64,000 nt of DNA from Candidatus Leucobacter sulfamidivorax (GCA_016771945.1 QZLF01000002.1:434001-498000); one strand, 5' to 3'. Numbered from the stretch's first letter, positions 34,571 to 44,282 are shown. Translations and numbers: made by a program. The notes: generated by a model not told the origin, from the letters alone.

Positions 34571-35610
34571 GCGCGATGCGCGAACACAAGCGGAGCGGAT
34601 CGCGCGATCCGCGCCTGGTGCTGGCGTTCCGGGTGCTGATGGTCGTGCTGATCGTCGTGGCGCTCATCATCCCCTTCACGAACCCGCCCTACATCGTCGG
34701 CAACGTGACGCGCATCTTCATCGCCACGCTGCCGGTGCTCGGACTCAGCCTTCTCACCGGCTTCGGCGGGCTCACCTCGATCGGCCACAACGCGCTCTTC
34801 GGCGTGGGCGCCTACACCACCGCGATCCTCGCGACCACGCACGGCTGGCCCTGGTGGCTCTCGGTGCCGTTCTCGATTCTGACCGTCTTCATCGCAGGCC
34901 TGCTCGTCGGCTTTCCGTCATCGCGCATCAAGGGCGTGTTCCTCGCGGTCGTCACGCTGGCGCTCGGAGCGATGTTCCCCGCCATCATCCACCGGCTCGG
35001 CTTCATCACCGGCGGCAACATGGGCATGAAGGTGCAGCGGCTCCGGGCGCCCGAGTGGACGGGCCTCATGAGCGACCAGTGGGCCTATCTGGTGTGCCTC
35101 GCGGTGCTGCTCGTGTGCATGCTCGCGCTGCACCGGCTCACCCGCGGTCGCTTCGGCCGCGCGCTGATGTCGATCCGGGACCAGGAGACGGCGGCGGTCG
35201 CCCTCGGCGTGCGCGTCGCCTGGACGAAGACGCTCGCATTCGGCGTGAGCGCGATCTTCGCCGGGCTCGGCGGCTCCCTCTTCGTGCTGACCCAGGGCAT
35301 CATCTCGTCCGAGAACCTATACGTCACCCTCATGGGCTCGATCCAGTTCCTCGCGGCACTGCTGATCGGCGGGGCCGGCAGCCTGCTCGGTCCGCTCATC
35401 GGCACGGTGCTCGCCGAACGCCTGCCCCCGCTGCTCTCCGGAGTCGATCCCGTGCTCGCGAACGTGATCTACGGAGCCCTGCTCATCATCGTGATCCTGC
35501 TCTTCCGCGACGGGATCGCCGGCGCCCTGAGCCGCTTCTCGACCTGGCTGCTCGGGCGATGGGACGGAAGGAGGGGCGCCAAGGGGGAGCGCGAGCGGGA
35601 ACCGGAGTAG
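34567..35610 (+). CDS. Liv-type ABC transporter permease (LivM-like)
   Basis: The 347-residue permease has a basic N-terminus, about nine membrane segments and the LivM features LSLLTGFGGLTSIGHNALFGVGAY, MSIRDQETAAVALGVRVAWTKTLAFGVSA (loop that contacts the ATPase) and FLAALLIGGAGSLLGPLIGTV. The charged C-terminal tail of about 30 residues is cytoplasmic. It completes the membrane part of the importer. Confidence 0.92.
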   Translation: MSAMREHKRSGSRDPRLVLAFRVLMVVLIVVALIIPFTNPPYIVGNVTRIFIATLPVLGLSLLTGFGGLTSIGHNALFGVGAYTTAILATTHGWPWWLSVPFSILTVFIAGLLVGFPSSRIKGVFLAVVTLALGAMFPAIIHRLGFITGGNMGMKVQRLRAPEWTGLMSDQWAYLVCLAVLLVCMLALHRLTRGRFGRALMSIRDQETAAVALGVRVAWTKTLAFGVSAIFAGLGGSLFVLTQGIISSENLYVTLMGSIQFLAALLIGGAGSLLGPLIGTVLAERLPPLLSGVDPVLANVIYGALLIIVILLFRDGIAGALSRFSTWLLGRWDGRRGAKGEREREPE

Positions 35611-35706
35611 ACGCGCTCGCCGCCGGAGTCTGCGGCCGGCCCCTTCCGCAGCAGCCACCGATCACTCATCGACCCACCATCCACCACCATGCGAAGGAGC
35701 ATTCCG

Positions 35707-37044
35707 TTGAAGACAAGAACATTCCCGGCGCGGCGACTGATCCAGGCCGCCGCCATCACCGCGGTCGCGGCGCTGACGCTCTCGGCCTGCAGCGGTCGCG
35801 ACACCGGATCGAGCTCGGCGGGGGAGACCTCGCAGAACGCCGAATCGACCGCCGAGCAGATCGTCACCATGGACGACTGCATCGACTACGTCGCCTCGCC
35901 GGGCATCACGGAGGATGAGATCCTCCTCGGCTCCACCTTCCCCGACAGCGGACCCCTCGCGTCGATCGGCGAGACCAACCGGGGCATGATGGCGTACTTC
36001 AACTATCTCAACGACACCGAGGGAGGGCTCGACGGGCGCAAGATCACCCTGGTCCCCCGTGACGACCAGTACGACGCGACCCGCGCAGTCGCGAACGTCG
36101 ACGAGCTGCTGCAGAAGGACAACGTCTTCGCCATCGTCGGCGTGCAGAGCTCGGTGGGCGCCACGAGTGTCTGGGACACGCTCAACGAGCAGTGCATCCC
36201 GCTCATGATGTCGACGGTGTCGGGATCGCTGCTCGACGACCGCCTGCAGCGGCTGAACACGCTCGACGGCCTCGTGCCCTACGCCGCGGAGGCCTACGCG
36301 CTCGGTCAGTACGCGGTCGACGAGTGGGACTCGAAGAAGGTCGCGGTGATCGCCCAGAGCGGTATCTTCGGCGAGTCCTTCCTGCGCGGCCTCGAGACGG
36401 TGCTCCCGGAGAACAACGTCGAGATCGCGGGCATCGAGACCTACCAGGTGACCGATCCGACCGTGACGGCCCAGATCACGAACCTGCGCGCGACCGACGC
36501 CGACACCCTGATCGTGGTCGCCGCCGGCACCAAGTGCCCGCAGATCTTCGACGCGGTGGAGGCCGCGGGCTGGGATCCGCACATCGCGACCACCTTCACC
36601 TGCAGCAACACGACGCTCATGGGCCTGGCCTCGCCGACCGCGGTGGACGACGTCGTGAGCAGCACCTGGCTGCGGCAGCGCGAGGCCGGGGACGCCGAGT
36701 CGGACGTGTACTTCGAGGCCGTCGCGAAGTACTTCCCCGACCTCAACGCCGGGAGCGAGAACGTGGCGCTCGGCTGGGCGCAGGGCGAGGCGATCGTCGA
36801 GATCCTCCGCCAGGCTCCCGCACTCACGAGACTCGATGTGATCAACTCGGGGCTGAGCATGAAGGACGTCGAGATCCCGATGGCCGCAGACGGCGTGCTC
36901 CTCAACACCTCGGCGACCGACACGATGCCGATCGAGACCGTGCGGATCACCAGGTTCGACAGCGGCACCATGAAGTGGTCGGTCGTCGAGGGCGACAACT
37001 CCCTCGTCGAGCTCAGCGGCGTGCTGGAGAAGACGGACCGTTGA
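35707..37044 (+). CDS. Liv-type substrate-binding lipoprotein
   Basis: The start is taken as TTG 35707 because AAGGAG lies seven bases upstream; an ATG at 35689 lacks such a site and would add six residues. The signal peptide ends in a lipobox LSAC. The 445-residue protein has the type I periplasmic-binding fold with ITEDEILLGSTFPDSGPLAS and NGG-like YLNDTEGGLDGRKITLVPRDD. The Tyr/Ser contacts typical of leucine binding are not obvious, so the ligand is probably not a branched-chain amino acid. It feeds the permeases encoded just upstream. Confidence 0.9.
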   Translation: MKTRTFPARRLIQAAAITAVAALTLSACSGRDTGSSSAGETSQNAESTAEQIVTMDDCIDYVASPGITEDEILLGSTFPDSGPLASIGETNRGMMAYFNYLNDTEGGLDGRKITLVPRDDQYDATRAVANVDELLQKDNVFAIVGVQSSVGATSVWDTLNEQCIPLMMSTVSGSLLDDRLQRLNTLDGLVPYAAEAYALGQYAVDEWDSKKVAVIAQSGIFGESFLRGLETVLPENNVEIAGIETYQVTDPTVTAQITNLRATDADTLIVVAAGTKCPQIFDAVEAAGWDPHIATTFTCSNTTLMGLASPTAVDDVVSSTWLRQREAGDAESDVYFEAVAKYFPDLNAGSENVALGWAQGEAIVEILRQAPALTRLDVINSGLSMKDVEIPMAADGVLLNTSATDTMPIETVRITRFDSGTMKWSVVEGDNSLVELSGVLEKTDR

Positions 37045-37928
37045 GCGCATCGGAATCCATGGGGATCGCCTGGCGCGAGGTCATGGAGCAGTCGCGTCGT
37101 CGGGTCGTCTGGCCCGACGGCGCGGCCGTCGCCTCCACGATCGGCATCGCGCTCGAGGCCTTCGTCAATCAGTCCCAGTACCGCCTCTCGGGCAAGCCGG
37201 GCGAGCGGAACGAGTTCTCGCTCTCGTACGGCGAGTACGGGGTCAAGGTCGGGGTGTGGCGGCTGCTCGAGATGCTCGAGCGCCACGGGCTTCCGGGGAC
37301 CTTCTCCATCTCGGGCCTGCTCGCGGAGCGGCACCCGCAGGTGATCAGCGCCATCGTCCAGGCGGGGCACGACGTCGTCGGCCACGGCTGGGCGAACGAC
37401 CTCTTCCTCATCGGCGCGTCCGAGGAGGAGGAGCGCCGCATGATCCGCGACACGCTCGATGCGATCGAGCGCGCCTGCGGCGTCCGCCCCTCGGGGTGGG
37501 CGAGCCCCGCGAACTCGAGCAATGAGGGCACGAACGCCATCCTGCTCGAGGAGGGGGTCTTCTGGACCGGCGACGACGCGAGCGACGACCTGCCCTACGT
37601 CGAGCACGCCGGGACGCCGCAGGAGATCGTGATCCTGCCCAAGGTGAATCTGGCGGCGAACGACCTGATCCACTGGATCCTGTCGACGAACAGCCCGAGC
37701 GTATTCCGCGAGGGCTTCGAGGACACCTTCGCGACCATCACCCGCGAGGGTCGCGAAGGCCGGCCGCAGTGGAGCGACATCGTGCTGCACTGCCACATGG
37801 CCGGGCGGCCGGCGTTCGCGCCGACGCTGGACCGGATCCTGGGCTTCCTCGCCCGAGAGGAATCCGTATGGCACGCCACCAAGACCGAGCTGGCGGAGTG
37901 GGTGCGCGAGCAGGGGGTGACGCGATGA
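37041..37928 (+). CDS. polysaccharide-deacetylase-fold hydrolase, PuuE/cyclic-imidase-like
   Basis: The 295-residue protein (TTG 37041 overlapping the previous stop, or ATG 37059) has the NodB-type fold with FSLSYGEYGVKVGVWRLLEM and GLPGTFSISGLLAERHPQVI, typical of the PuuE group acting on cyclic ureides and imides rather than sugars. The usual metal ligands are missing: the first motif reads GIALEAF and the second GHGWANDLF rather than HSxxH. This fits the metal-independent PuuE allantoinases. The role proposed here is ring opening or amide hydrolysis in the island's pathway. ATGA overlap links it to the next gene. Confidence 0.78.
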   Translation: MSASESMGIAWREVMEQSRRRVVWPDGAAVASTIGIALEAFVNQSQYRLSGKPGERNEFSLSYGEYGVKVGVWRLLEMLERHGLPGTFSISGLLAERHPQVISAIVQAGHDVVGHGWANDLFLIGASEEEERRMIRDTLDAIERACGVRPSGWASPANSSNEGTNAILLEEGVFWTGDDASDDLPYVEHAGTPQEIVILPKVNLAANDLIHWILSTNSPSVFREGFEDTFATITREGREGRPQWSDIVLHCHMAGRPAFAPTLDRILGFLAREESVWHATKTELAEWVREQGVTR

Positions 37929-38836
37929 GCATTCCGCAGTACCGCATGCTGCCCGAGGGGCGGCTCGTCGAGGTGAACGGGGTGGAGACCTGGGTGACCG
38001 AGGCGGGGGAGGGCTCGCCCGTCGTGTTCGTCTATGGGGGGAGCTTCGGCGGCGCCGAGGCCGCGAGCGGAGCCTATGCCTGGGCCCCGCCCTTCCGCGC
38101 CTTCGGCGGGTCCCACCGCGTGATCGCCTACGACAAGCCCGGCCAGGGCTGGTCGACGAAGCCGCCGAGCCTCGCCGAGTACACCATGGGAGCGGTCGTC
38201 GACCACCTCATCGGGGTGATCGAGGCGCTGTCCCCGGGGCGGCCGGTGCATCTCGTCGGGCACTCGCGCGGCGGGTACATCGCCTGCCGCACCACCCTGC
38301 TGCGGCCCGACCTCGTGCGCTCGGTGACGCTCGTGAACAGCGGCACGCTGAGCCCCGGGGTCGGGACGAACGAGGTCGTGCTGGCGAACTGCCCGTACCC
38401 GCCCTCGCGCGAGAGCATCGCCTGGTCGTACGGCTCGTACTTCCACGACTTCGACGGGGTGAGCGACGAGTTCATATCCGAGAGCTGGAGCGTGCTGCAG
38501 AGCGACAACTACCAGGCGGCGCTCGCCGAGATCAGGCAGCACGGGCTGATGGCGGGACAGTTCCTCCCCCTGCTCACCCGCGACAAGCGCGAGACCCTGC
38601 AGTGGCTCGCCGACGGCAGACTGCAGCGCCCCACCCAGATCGTCTGGGGTCGGGACGACCGCACGGCGCTGCTCAGTCGCGGCCTCGCGCTCTTCGAATC
38701 GCTGCGCAGCAGCAACCCGGAGACCCGGTTCTCCGTGGTCGACAAGTGCGGCCATTTCCCCTACCTCGAGCATCCGGAGTGGTTCGCGGAGACGGTCGGC
38801 AGGTTCATCGGGGAGGTGGATCATGAGTGGGCATGA
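37925..38836 (+). CDS. alpha/beta-fold hydrolase
   Basis: The 303-residue protein has the full hydrolase set: oxyanion segment VYGGSFGG (about 36-43), nucleophile Ser114 in VGHSRGG, acid in VWGRDDRTALL and His in KCGHFPYLEHPEWF. The cap region (about 140-225) is large. The family includes esterases, amidases and C-C hydrolases of ring-cleavage pathways; the exact reaction is unknown. The ATG overlaps the previous stop, and the C-terminus overlaps the next gene by 14 bases. Confidence 0.85.
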   Translation: MSIPQYRMLPEGRLVEVNGVETWVTEAGEGSPVVFVYGGSFGGAEAASGAYAWAPPFRAFGGSHRVIAYDKPGQGWSTKPPSLAEYTMGAVVDHLIGVIEALSPGRPVHLVGHSRGGYIACRTTLLRPDLVRSVTLVNSGTLSPGVGTNEVVLANCPYPPSRESIAWSYGSYFHDFDGVSDEFISESWSVLQSDNYQAALAEIRQHGLMAGQFLPLLTRDKRETLQWLADGRLQRPTQIVWGRDDRTALLSRGLALFESLRSSNPETRFSVVDKCGHFPYLEHPEWFAETVGRFIGEVDHEWA

Positions 38837-39729
38837 TCGGGGCACGCTTGATCGGGGCGCGGGCGAGCTCGTAGTCCTGCTGCACGGAGGCGCCGCTGGG
38901 CAGAGCCCCTGGGCGGAGACCGGGCGCAGCTGGGAGGCGACCCGGGCCCGGCTCGAGTCGCTCGGCTACCGCTGCATCGCCCCGGACCGTCCCGGCCACG
39001 GCGCGAGCCCGGCCGAGACGATCGAGGATCTGGGCTTCGCGCGGGAGTGCGCGGCCGTGGCCGAGGCGATCCGGCAGCACGGCGGCGCCGCGCACGTCGT
39101 GGGCCACGCCGAGAGCGGGATCACCGCCCTGCTGCTCGCGCGCCGCAGTGCGCAGGAGGAGCTCGGCATCGGGGTGCTCTCGTGCACCGTGGTCGGCGGT
39201 TACGGCGCCGAGCCCACGGCCGACGGCGTCGAGCGCGTGGTGCTGAGCCACCCGCCCGAGCCTCGCTGGTCGGCGCCCTCGCAGCGCTGGGCCCTGCGGC
39301 GGCTGAGCTACGGCGGCGACGCCCTCGGCGATCGCTGCGACGACGCCCAGGCGACCCGGAGCGTGCGGACCGCCGGCGCTGCTCGAGCAGCCGGGCGCCT
39401 CCGCCCGCATCGCGGGTGACCTGCTGCGCGCGAAGGGCGATATCTTCGCCTACGCCCGCGACCACGGCTACGACGTGCCGATCTCGCTCACCTGGGGCAT
39501 GCACGATCCGCTGAGCGAGCCCCCGCGCGCGGTCGAGCTCATGAACCTGCTCGCGACGACGACGGCGCACCTCGAGCTCAACCTCGTGGACCGGGCGGGG
39601 CACTTCGCCCATCGCGAGCGGCCGGCGGAGTTCCACCGCCTGCTCGAGGGCTTCCTCAGCCGTCCCGGGCGCGCGACGAGCGCAGCCCCTGCGAACGGGA
39701 GCGCCGCGAACGGAGAGGAAGCGCGATGA
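38823..39729 (+). CDS. alpha/beta-fold hydrolase lacking the Ser nucleophile, frameshifted
   Basis: The N-terminal half runs in the frame of ATG 38823 (VVLLHGGAAGQSPWAE, APDRPGHGAS), and the C-terminal half (LLEQPGASARIAGDLLRAKG, WGMHDPLSEPP, DRAGHFAHRERPAEF) in another. One extra G near 39334 and another near 39372 would give LGDRLRRRPGDPERADRPALLEQ and a 302-residue protein, like its neighbour. The nucleophile elbow reads VGHAESG with Ala96 where Ser is expected, while the Asp and His remain. E. coli RutD, as I recall, also has GHALG there. It overlaps both neighbours. Confidence 0.75.
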
Positions 39730-40517
39730 CCGAGTCCTCGCCACTGCACGTCATGGTCACCGGGGCGGCCGACGGCATCGGCCTCGCCGCCGCCGAGCGC
39801 TACGCGCGAGCCGGTCACCGCGTGACGCTGCTCGACGTCGCCGCCGAGCGCCTGGGCGCCCGGGTCGAGGCGCTCGCCGCCGAGGGGCTCGCGGTGCGCG
39901 GCGAGGTCGCGGACCTCACCGACCCCGAGGCCGTGCGAGCCGCAGTCGCGCGTTCGGTCGAGGCTTTCGGTACGCCGCACATCGCGATCAGCAACGCCGG
40001 CATCGCGCCCTACATCGAGCTGCTGAGCTGCACGGTCGAGGAGTGGCAGTATGTCGTCGACGTGAACATGACGGGCTCCTTCGTGTTCATGCAGGCCGCG
40101 ATCCAGGCCATGATCGCCGCGGGGGTGAAGGGCGCGGTCTGCGCGACCTCCTCGGGCGCGGCGTTCCAGGGCCGGGTCGGCGGCGGGGCCTACAGCGCCT
40201 CGAAGGCCGGCGGGCTCATGATGGCCCGCGTCCTCGCGGTCGAGGCCGGTCCGCACGGGATCCGGGTGAACTCCGTCGCGCCGGGCCTCGTCGACCACGG
40301 CTACCGCGAGGGGCTCGGCGACTTCGTGCCCGCCGAGTACGCGGAGCGGGCACGCGGCTTCACCCCGCTCGCCCACGAGGCCTCGGCCGAGGACATCGTC
40401 GACGCGATCGAGTACCTGTGCTCGGAGCGGGCCGCCCACGTGACGGGCACCTATCTGCGCATCGACGGCGGGGCGAGCGTCGGTCAGTACGGCTCGCCCT
40501 GGAGCCGGGAGGAGTGA
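39726..40517 (+). CDS. short-chain dehydrogenase/reductase
   Basis: The 263-residue protein has the NAD(P) motif TGAADGIG (12-19), NAG (90-92), the catalytic Ser142 or Ser143, Tyr156 and Lys160 (YSASK) and the C-terminal GTYLRIDGG of classical SDRs. Asp37 at the end of the second strand (LLDVAA) suggests NAD preference. It probably oxidises or reduces an alcohol, aldehyde or keto intermediate of the island's pathway. The ATG overlaps the stop of the preceding hydrolase (ATGA). Confidence 0.9.
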   Translation: MTESSPLHVMVTGAADGIGLAAAERYARAGHRVTLLDVAAERLGARVEALAAEGLAVRGEVADLTDPEAVRAAVARSVEAFGTPHIAISNAGIAPYIELLSCTVEEWQYVVDVNMTGSFVFMQAAIQAMIAAGVKGAVCATSSGAAFQGRVGGGAYSASKAGGLMMARVLAVEAGPHGIRVNSVAPGLVDHGYREGLGDFVPAEYAERARGFTPLAHEASAEDIVDAIEYLCSERAAHVTGTYLRIDGGASVGQYGSPWSREE

Positions 40518-40518
40518 G

Positions 40519-42152
40519 ATGGCCGAGCAGGAGACCGCCGGCGAGGCGATTGCGCGGGCCCTGCGGGCCGCAGGCGCCGACCGCGCCTTCTCGTGCCGGG
40601 CGAGAGCTACCTGCCGGTGCTGGAGGGCATGCGCGCCCACGGCATCGAGGCGGTCGTCTGCCGCAACGAGGGCGGCGCGAGCTATATGGCGCTCGCCGAC
40701 GCGGTGCTGACAGGTCGCCCCGGGCTGGCGATGGTCACCCGCGGACCCGGAGCGGCGAATGCCATGGTCGGCGTCAGCGCCGCGTGGCAGGACGGCGTGC
40801 CGGTGGTCCTGCTCGTCGGGCTCGTCACCACCGACGAGCGCGACCGCTTCTCCTTCCAGGAGTTCGATCTGCGCGGCTGGTTCGGCACGACCTCCAAGCG
40901 GGTCTTCGTGCTCGACGCGCCCGAGCGCGCGCAGGCCGTCGTCGAAGAGGCGCTCAGAATCGCGACGAGCGGTCGCCCCGGACCGGTCGTGATCGGCCTC
41001 CCCGAGGACGTGCTGAGCGCTCGTGTCGACTCGCGCGATCCGGATCCCGCACCGATCGTGTCGAGCGGCCCCGATCCCGCGGCCGTGCTCGAGGCGGCCC
41101 GGGTGCTGGAGGGCGCCGAGCGGCCCCTCGTCCTCGTCGGGGGCAGTCGCTGGACGGCGCGGGCGAGCGCCGACCTCGCCCGCTTCGCCGAGCGGCACGC
41201 GGTTCCGGTGCTCGGCGGCTTCCGGGCCGGAGACCGACTGCCGAGCACGAGCCCGGCGAACGCGGGGTGGATCGGCTTCGGCGCGCATCCGGAGGCGTGG
41301 GGGCTGCTCGCCGACGCCGATGCGCTGCTGGTGATCGGGACCGCGCTCGGCGATGTCGCGACACGGGGCTGGAGCCTCGAACCGCCTCGCGCCACCGCCG
41401 TCATCGGCCCCGATCCGGAGCTGCGGGGCCACATCTCCCCGCCGCTCAGGCACGTCGTCGGCGATCCCGTGCGGGCGCTCGCGATCCTCGCCGATGCGGA
41501 TATCGCGTGCGGCGGAGGATGGGCGGGGCGCCTGCCGGCGATCCACGAGGCGTATCTGCGCTCGCTGCGGCCCGTGCGCCCCGGGCAGCGGCGACCGGAG
41601 GATCCGGTCCGGGTCGCCGAGGTGATCGGCGCGCTGAACGACCGGCTCGAGGAGGAGGTCACCGTCGCCTACGGCGCGGGTCAGCACTGCCTGTGGCCGC
41701 AGCGCTTCATCCCGAAGGGCCCCTTCCCCTCGGAGATCGGGCTGCAGAACGGATCGATGGGCTACAGCGTGCCGGCGGCCGTCGCCGCCTCCCTGCGGCA
41801 GCCCGAGCGCCTCGTGGTCTGCGTCGCGGGCGACGGCGAACTGCTCATGAACGGGCAGGAGCTCGCCACGGCCGCCCAGTACGGGGCCGCGATGCTGCTC
41901 ATCGTCGTCGACAACGGGAGCTACGGCACGATCCGGGACCATCAGGAGCGGCTCTTCCCCGGGCGGCGCTTCGCGGTGGACCTCAGGAACCCGGATTTCG
42001 CGGCCTACGCGCGCGCCTTCGGCGGCGAGGCGTTCCGAGTCGAGCGCTCGGGGGAGGTCGATGCCGCGGTGGCGGGTGCGCTCGCCGCCGCCCGGGTCGG
42101 AGGCATCGGGGTCGTGCACGTGCTCGCCGACGAGCTCGACATCGGGGAGTAG
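40519..42152 (+). CDS. thiamin-diphosphate-dependent enzyme (acetolactate synthase-like), frame broken by one missing base
   Basis: Three ThDP-enzyme domains are visible: the PYR domain with the catalytic Glu of CRNEGGASYMA, a central domain, and the PP domain with the metal/ThDP motif GDGELLMNGQELATAAQYG ending in VVDNGSYGT. The first 24 codons are in another frame; one extra G at 40593 gives RAFSVPGESYLPVLEGM and a 544-residue protein. Family reactions are decarboxylation or carboligation of 2-oxo acids. It is not a biosynthetic acetolactate synthase by context, since no small subunit or ilvC lies nearby. It ends the island. Confidence 0.85.
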
Positions 42153-42168
42153 GCCGTGCGCGGCCCGT

Positions 42169-42687
42169 TCAGCCGCAGGGGCGGATGAGTCCCGCGGACA
42201 TCAGCTGCGCCGCGGCCGCCTCCGCGCCGTCCTCCAGCAGCGGGCGCAGCAGAGGCCAGCTGTCGGCGAAGGCCGGATGCAGCGGATAGTCGGTCACGCG
42301 CTCGACGGGCACCCACTCGAGCGCGTGGCTCTCGGGATCGGTGATGCGGGCCTCGAAGGGGCGCGCGACGACGGCGACGACCGTCGTGTAGGTCCAGCCG
42401 CCGCGGTCGAGCACATGGCCGTAGCGCGGCAGCACCGCGTCCTCGGGCACGCCGGCCTCTTCGCCCGATTCGCGGATCGCCCCGGTCACGGCGTCCTCGC
42501 CCTCGTGACGGGCGCCGCCGGGGATGCCCCAGGTGCCGCCGTGATCACTCCAGCTCACGCGGTGCTGCAGCAGGATGCCCCGGGTCGGATCGTGCGCGAG
42601 CAGGCCGGCCGCGCCGAAGCGCCCCCAGTAGCGGAGACCGTCGGCCGCGGTCACCCATGCGTCCCCGGGGTTGCGCAGATCGCTCAT
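42169..42687 (-). CDS. NUDIX hydrolase
   Basis: The 172-residue protein has a Nudix box beginning GGARHEGEDAVTGAIRESGE at residue 57, with Gly58, Glu64, Arg72, Glu73, Glu76 and Glu77 in place. Family members hydrolyse nucleoside diphosphates linked to another moiety; the substrate is unknown. It is on the opposite strand to the island and to the ribosomal cluster, and starts with a leaderless-type promoter. Confidence 0.85.
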   Translation of the reverse strand: MSDLRNPGDAWVTAADGLRYWGRFGAAGLLAHDPTRGILLQHRVSWSDHGGTWGIPGGARHEGEDAVTGAIRESGEEAGVPEDAVLPRYGHVLDRGGWTYTTVVAVVARPFEARITDPESHALEWVPVERVTDYPLHPAFADSWPLLRPLLEDGAEAAAAQLMSAGLIRPCG

Positions 42688-42693
42688 GACTCC

Positions 42694-42699
42694 AGGTTA
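42694..42699 (-). promoter_or_regulatory. -10 element TAACCT, leaderless layout, for the NUDIX gene
   Basis: On the reverse strand TAACCT is followed by six bases and the ATG at 42687. No Shine-Dalgarno sequence is needed in such a layout. Confidence 0.45.
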
Positions 42700-42767
42700 C
42701 TCTCGGGTCGTCGTCCTCCCGGCCACGCGCGTCGGATTCCGCGCGTCAAGCGGACACGCCCTGCGGC

Positions 42768-42796
42768 TTGAAATCTTCGGAAGGAGAGGCTAAAGT
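42768..42796 (+). promoter_or_regulatory. promoter of the infA ribosomal operon
   Basis: TTGAAA (42768-42773) and TAAAGT (42791-42796) are separated by exactly 17 bases, close to the housekeeping sigma consensus. It lies about 95 bases before infA and is the best promoter match in the window. Confidence 0.75.
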
Positions 42797-42892
42797 TGAT
42801 CTTTGGTGCTTTGCGCCCGCTTCCTCGTTCCCGCGGGCAGAAGGCGCAGGGCATTCGCAGACCAGCGTATCTATTTGAACGAACCAGGGGTT

Positions 42893-43114
<222 letters not shown>

Positions 43115-43181
43115 GTCCGCTGAGAAGTAACGGCCCGCGGCGCCCCGCGGGTACGAGGACAGCGAACCGTAAGGAACACTC

Positions 43182-43295
43182 ATGAAGGTCAAGCCCAGCG
43201 TCAAGAAGATCTGCGACAAGTGCAAGGTCATCCGCCGCCACGGCCGCGTCATGGTGATCTGCGAGAACCCGCGCCACAAGCAGCGCCAGGGCTGA
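43182..43295 (+). CDS. rpmJ: 50S ribosomal protein L36
   Basis: A 37-codon gene starts with [20 protein letters not shown] and ends [10 protein letters not shown]. It is the zinc-binding form with the two Cys of the CDKC pair (Cys11 and Cys14), a third Cys at residue 27 and the His at 32 in place. TAAGGAAC lies upstream. It is only 114 bases long, so automatic calls often miss it. Confidence 0.97.
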   Translation: MKVKPSVKKICDKCKVIRRHGRVMVICENPRHKQRQG

Positions 43296-43463
43296 TGCCC
43301 CGGCGTCGCGGCTGAGCCGCGACGGGATCCGCGATCCGCGAACACAACTGAATAACAGAACCAGCGCATCGAAGAGCCGGCTCGGCGAGCCGGGGACACC
43401 TCGGGGCGGAGGCCCGAACCCCCGATGCGCCCCACACCTCCACTACCCGCAAGGAGAGCCAGC

Positions 43464-43832
43464 ATGGCACGTCTCGCAGGAGTCGACATCCCACGCGACA
43501 AGCGCGTGGAGATCGCACTCACCTACATCTACGGGGTCGGTCGCACGAGCGCCCTGAAGACCCTCGCCGACACCGGCATCGACGGCAACATCCGCGTGAA
43601 GGATCTCAGCGACGATCAGCTCGTCGCCCTCCGCGACTACATCGAGGCCAACTTCAAGGTCGAGGGCGATCTGCGGCGCGAGGTCGCCGCGGACATCCGC
43701 CGCAAGGTGGAGATCGGCAGCTACCAGGGCCTGCGCCACCGCAAGGGCCTGCCTGTGCACGGTCAGCGCACCAAGACGAACGCTCGTACCCGCAAGGGCC
43801 CGAAGCGCACCGTCGCCGGTAAGAAGAAGTAA
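43464..43832 (+). CDS. rpsM: 30S ribosomal protein S13
   Basis: The 122-residue protein begins [20 protein letters not shown] and ends in the basic tail [31 protein letters not shown] is the conserved rRNA-binding segment. AAGGAG lies just upstream. The gene is complete. Confidence 0.98.
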   Translation: MARLAGVDIPRDKRVEIALTYIYGVGRTSALKTLADTGIDGNIRVKDLSDDQLVALRDYIEANFKVEGDLRREVAADIRRKVEIGSYQGLRHRKGLPVHGQRTKTNARTRKGPKRTVAGKKK

Positions 43833-43874
43833 CCCCGGTCGCCTACCAACACAGAGCTTTCAGGAGAACACTCA

Positions 43875-44273
43875 ATGGCTGCACCAAAGAGCGCCGCGCG
43901 CAAGCCGCGCCGCAAGGACAAGAAGAACGTCGTCGTGGGCCAGGCCCACATCAAGTCGACCTTCAACAACACGATCGTCTCGATCACCGACACCACCGGT
44001 GCGGTGATCAGCTGGGCCTCCTCCGGCGGCGTCGGCTTCAAGGGCTCGCGCAAGTCGACCCCGTTCGCCGCGCAGCTCGCGGCCGAGTCGGCCGCCCGCA
44101 AGGCGCAGGAGCACGGCATGAAGAAGGTCGACGTCTTCGTCAAGGGGCCGGGATCGGGTCGCGAGACCGCGATCCGCTCGCTGCAGGCCGCGGGCCTCGA
44201 GGTGGGGTCGATCACCGACGTCACCCCGCAGACCCACAACGGCTGCCGTCCGCCCAAGCGTCGCCGCGTCTGA
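43875..44273 (+). CDS. rpsK: 30S ribosomal protein S11
   Basis: The 132-residue protein has [20 protein letters not shown] near the start and ends with the conserved [19 protein letters not shown] lies upstream. In most bacteria rpsD follows; here it does not. Confidence 0.98.
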   Translation: MAAPKSAARKPRRKDKKNVVVGQAHIKSTFNNTIVSITDTTGAVISWASSGGVGFKGSRKSTPFAAQLAAESAARKAQEHGMKKVDVFVKGPGSGRETAIRSLQAAGLEVGSITDVTPQTHNGCRPPKRRRV

Positions 44274-44282
44274 ATTTATGGT

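Noticed and set aside
40519-42152. Biosynthetic acetolactate synthase (ilvB)
   Set aside because: No ilvN or ilvC is adjacent and the gene ends a catabolic operon; sequence is only generally similar to the family.
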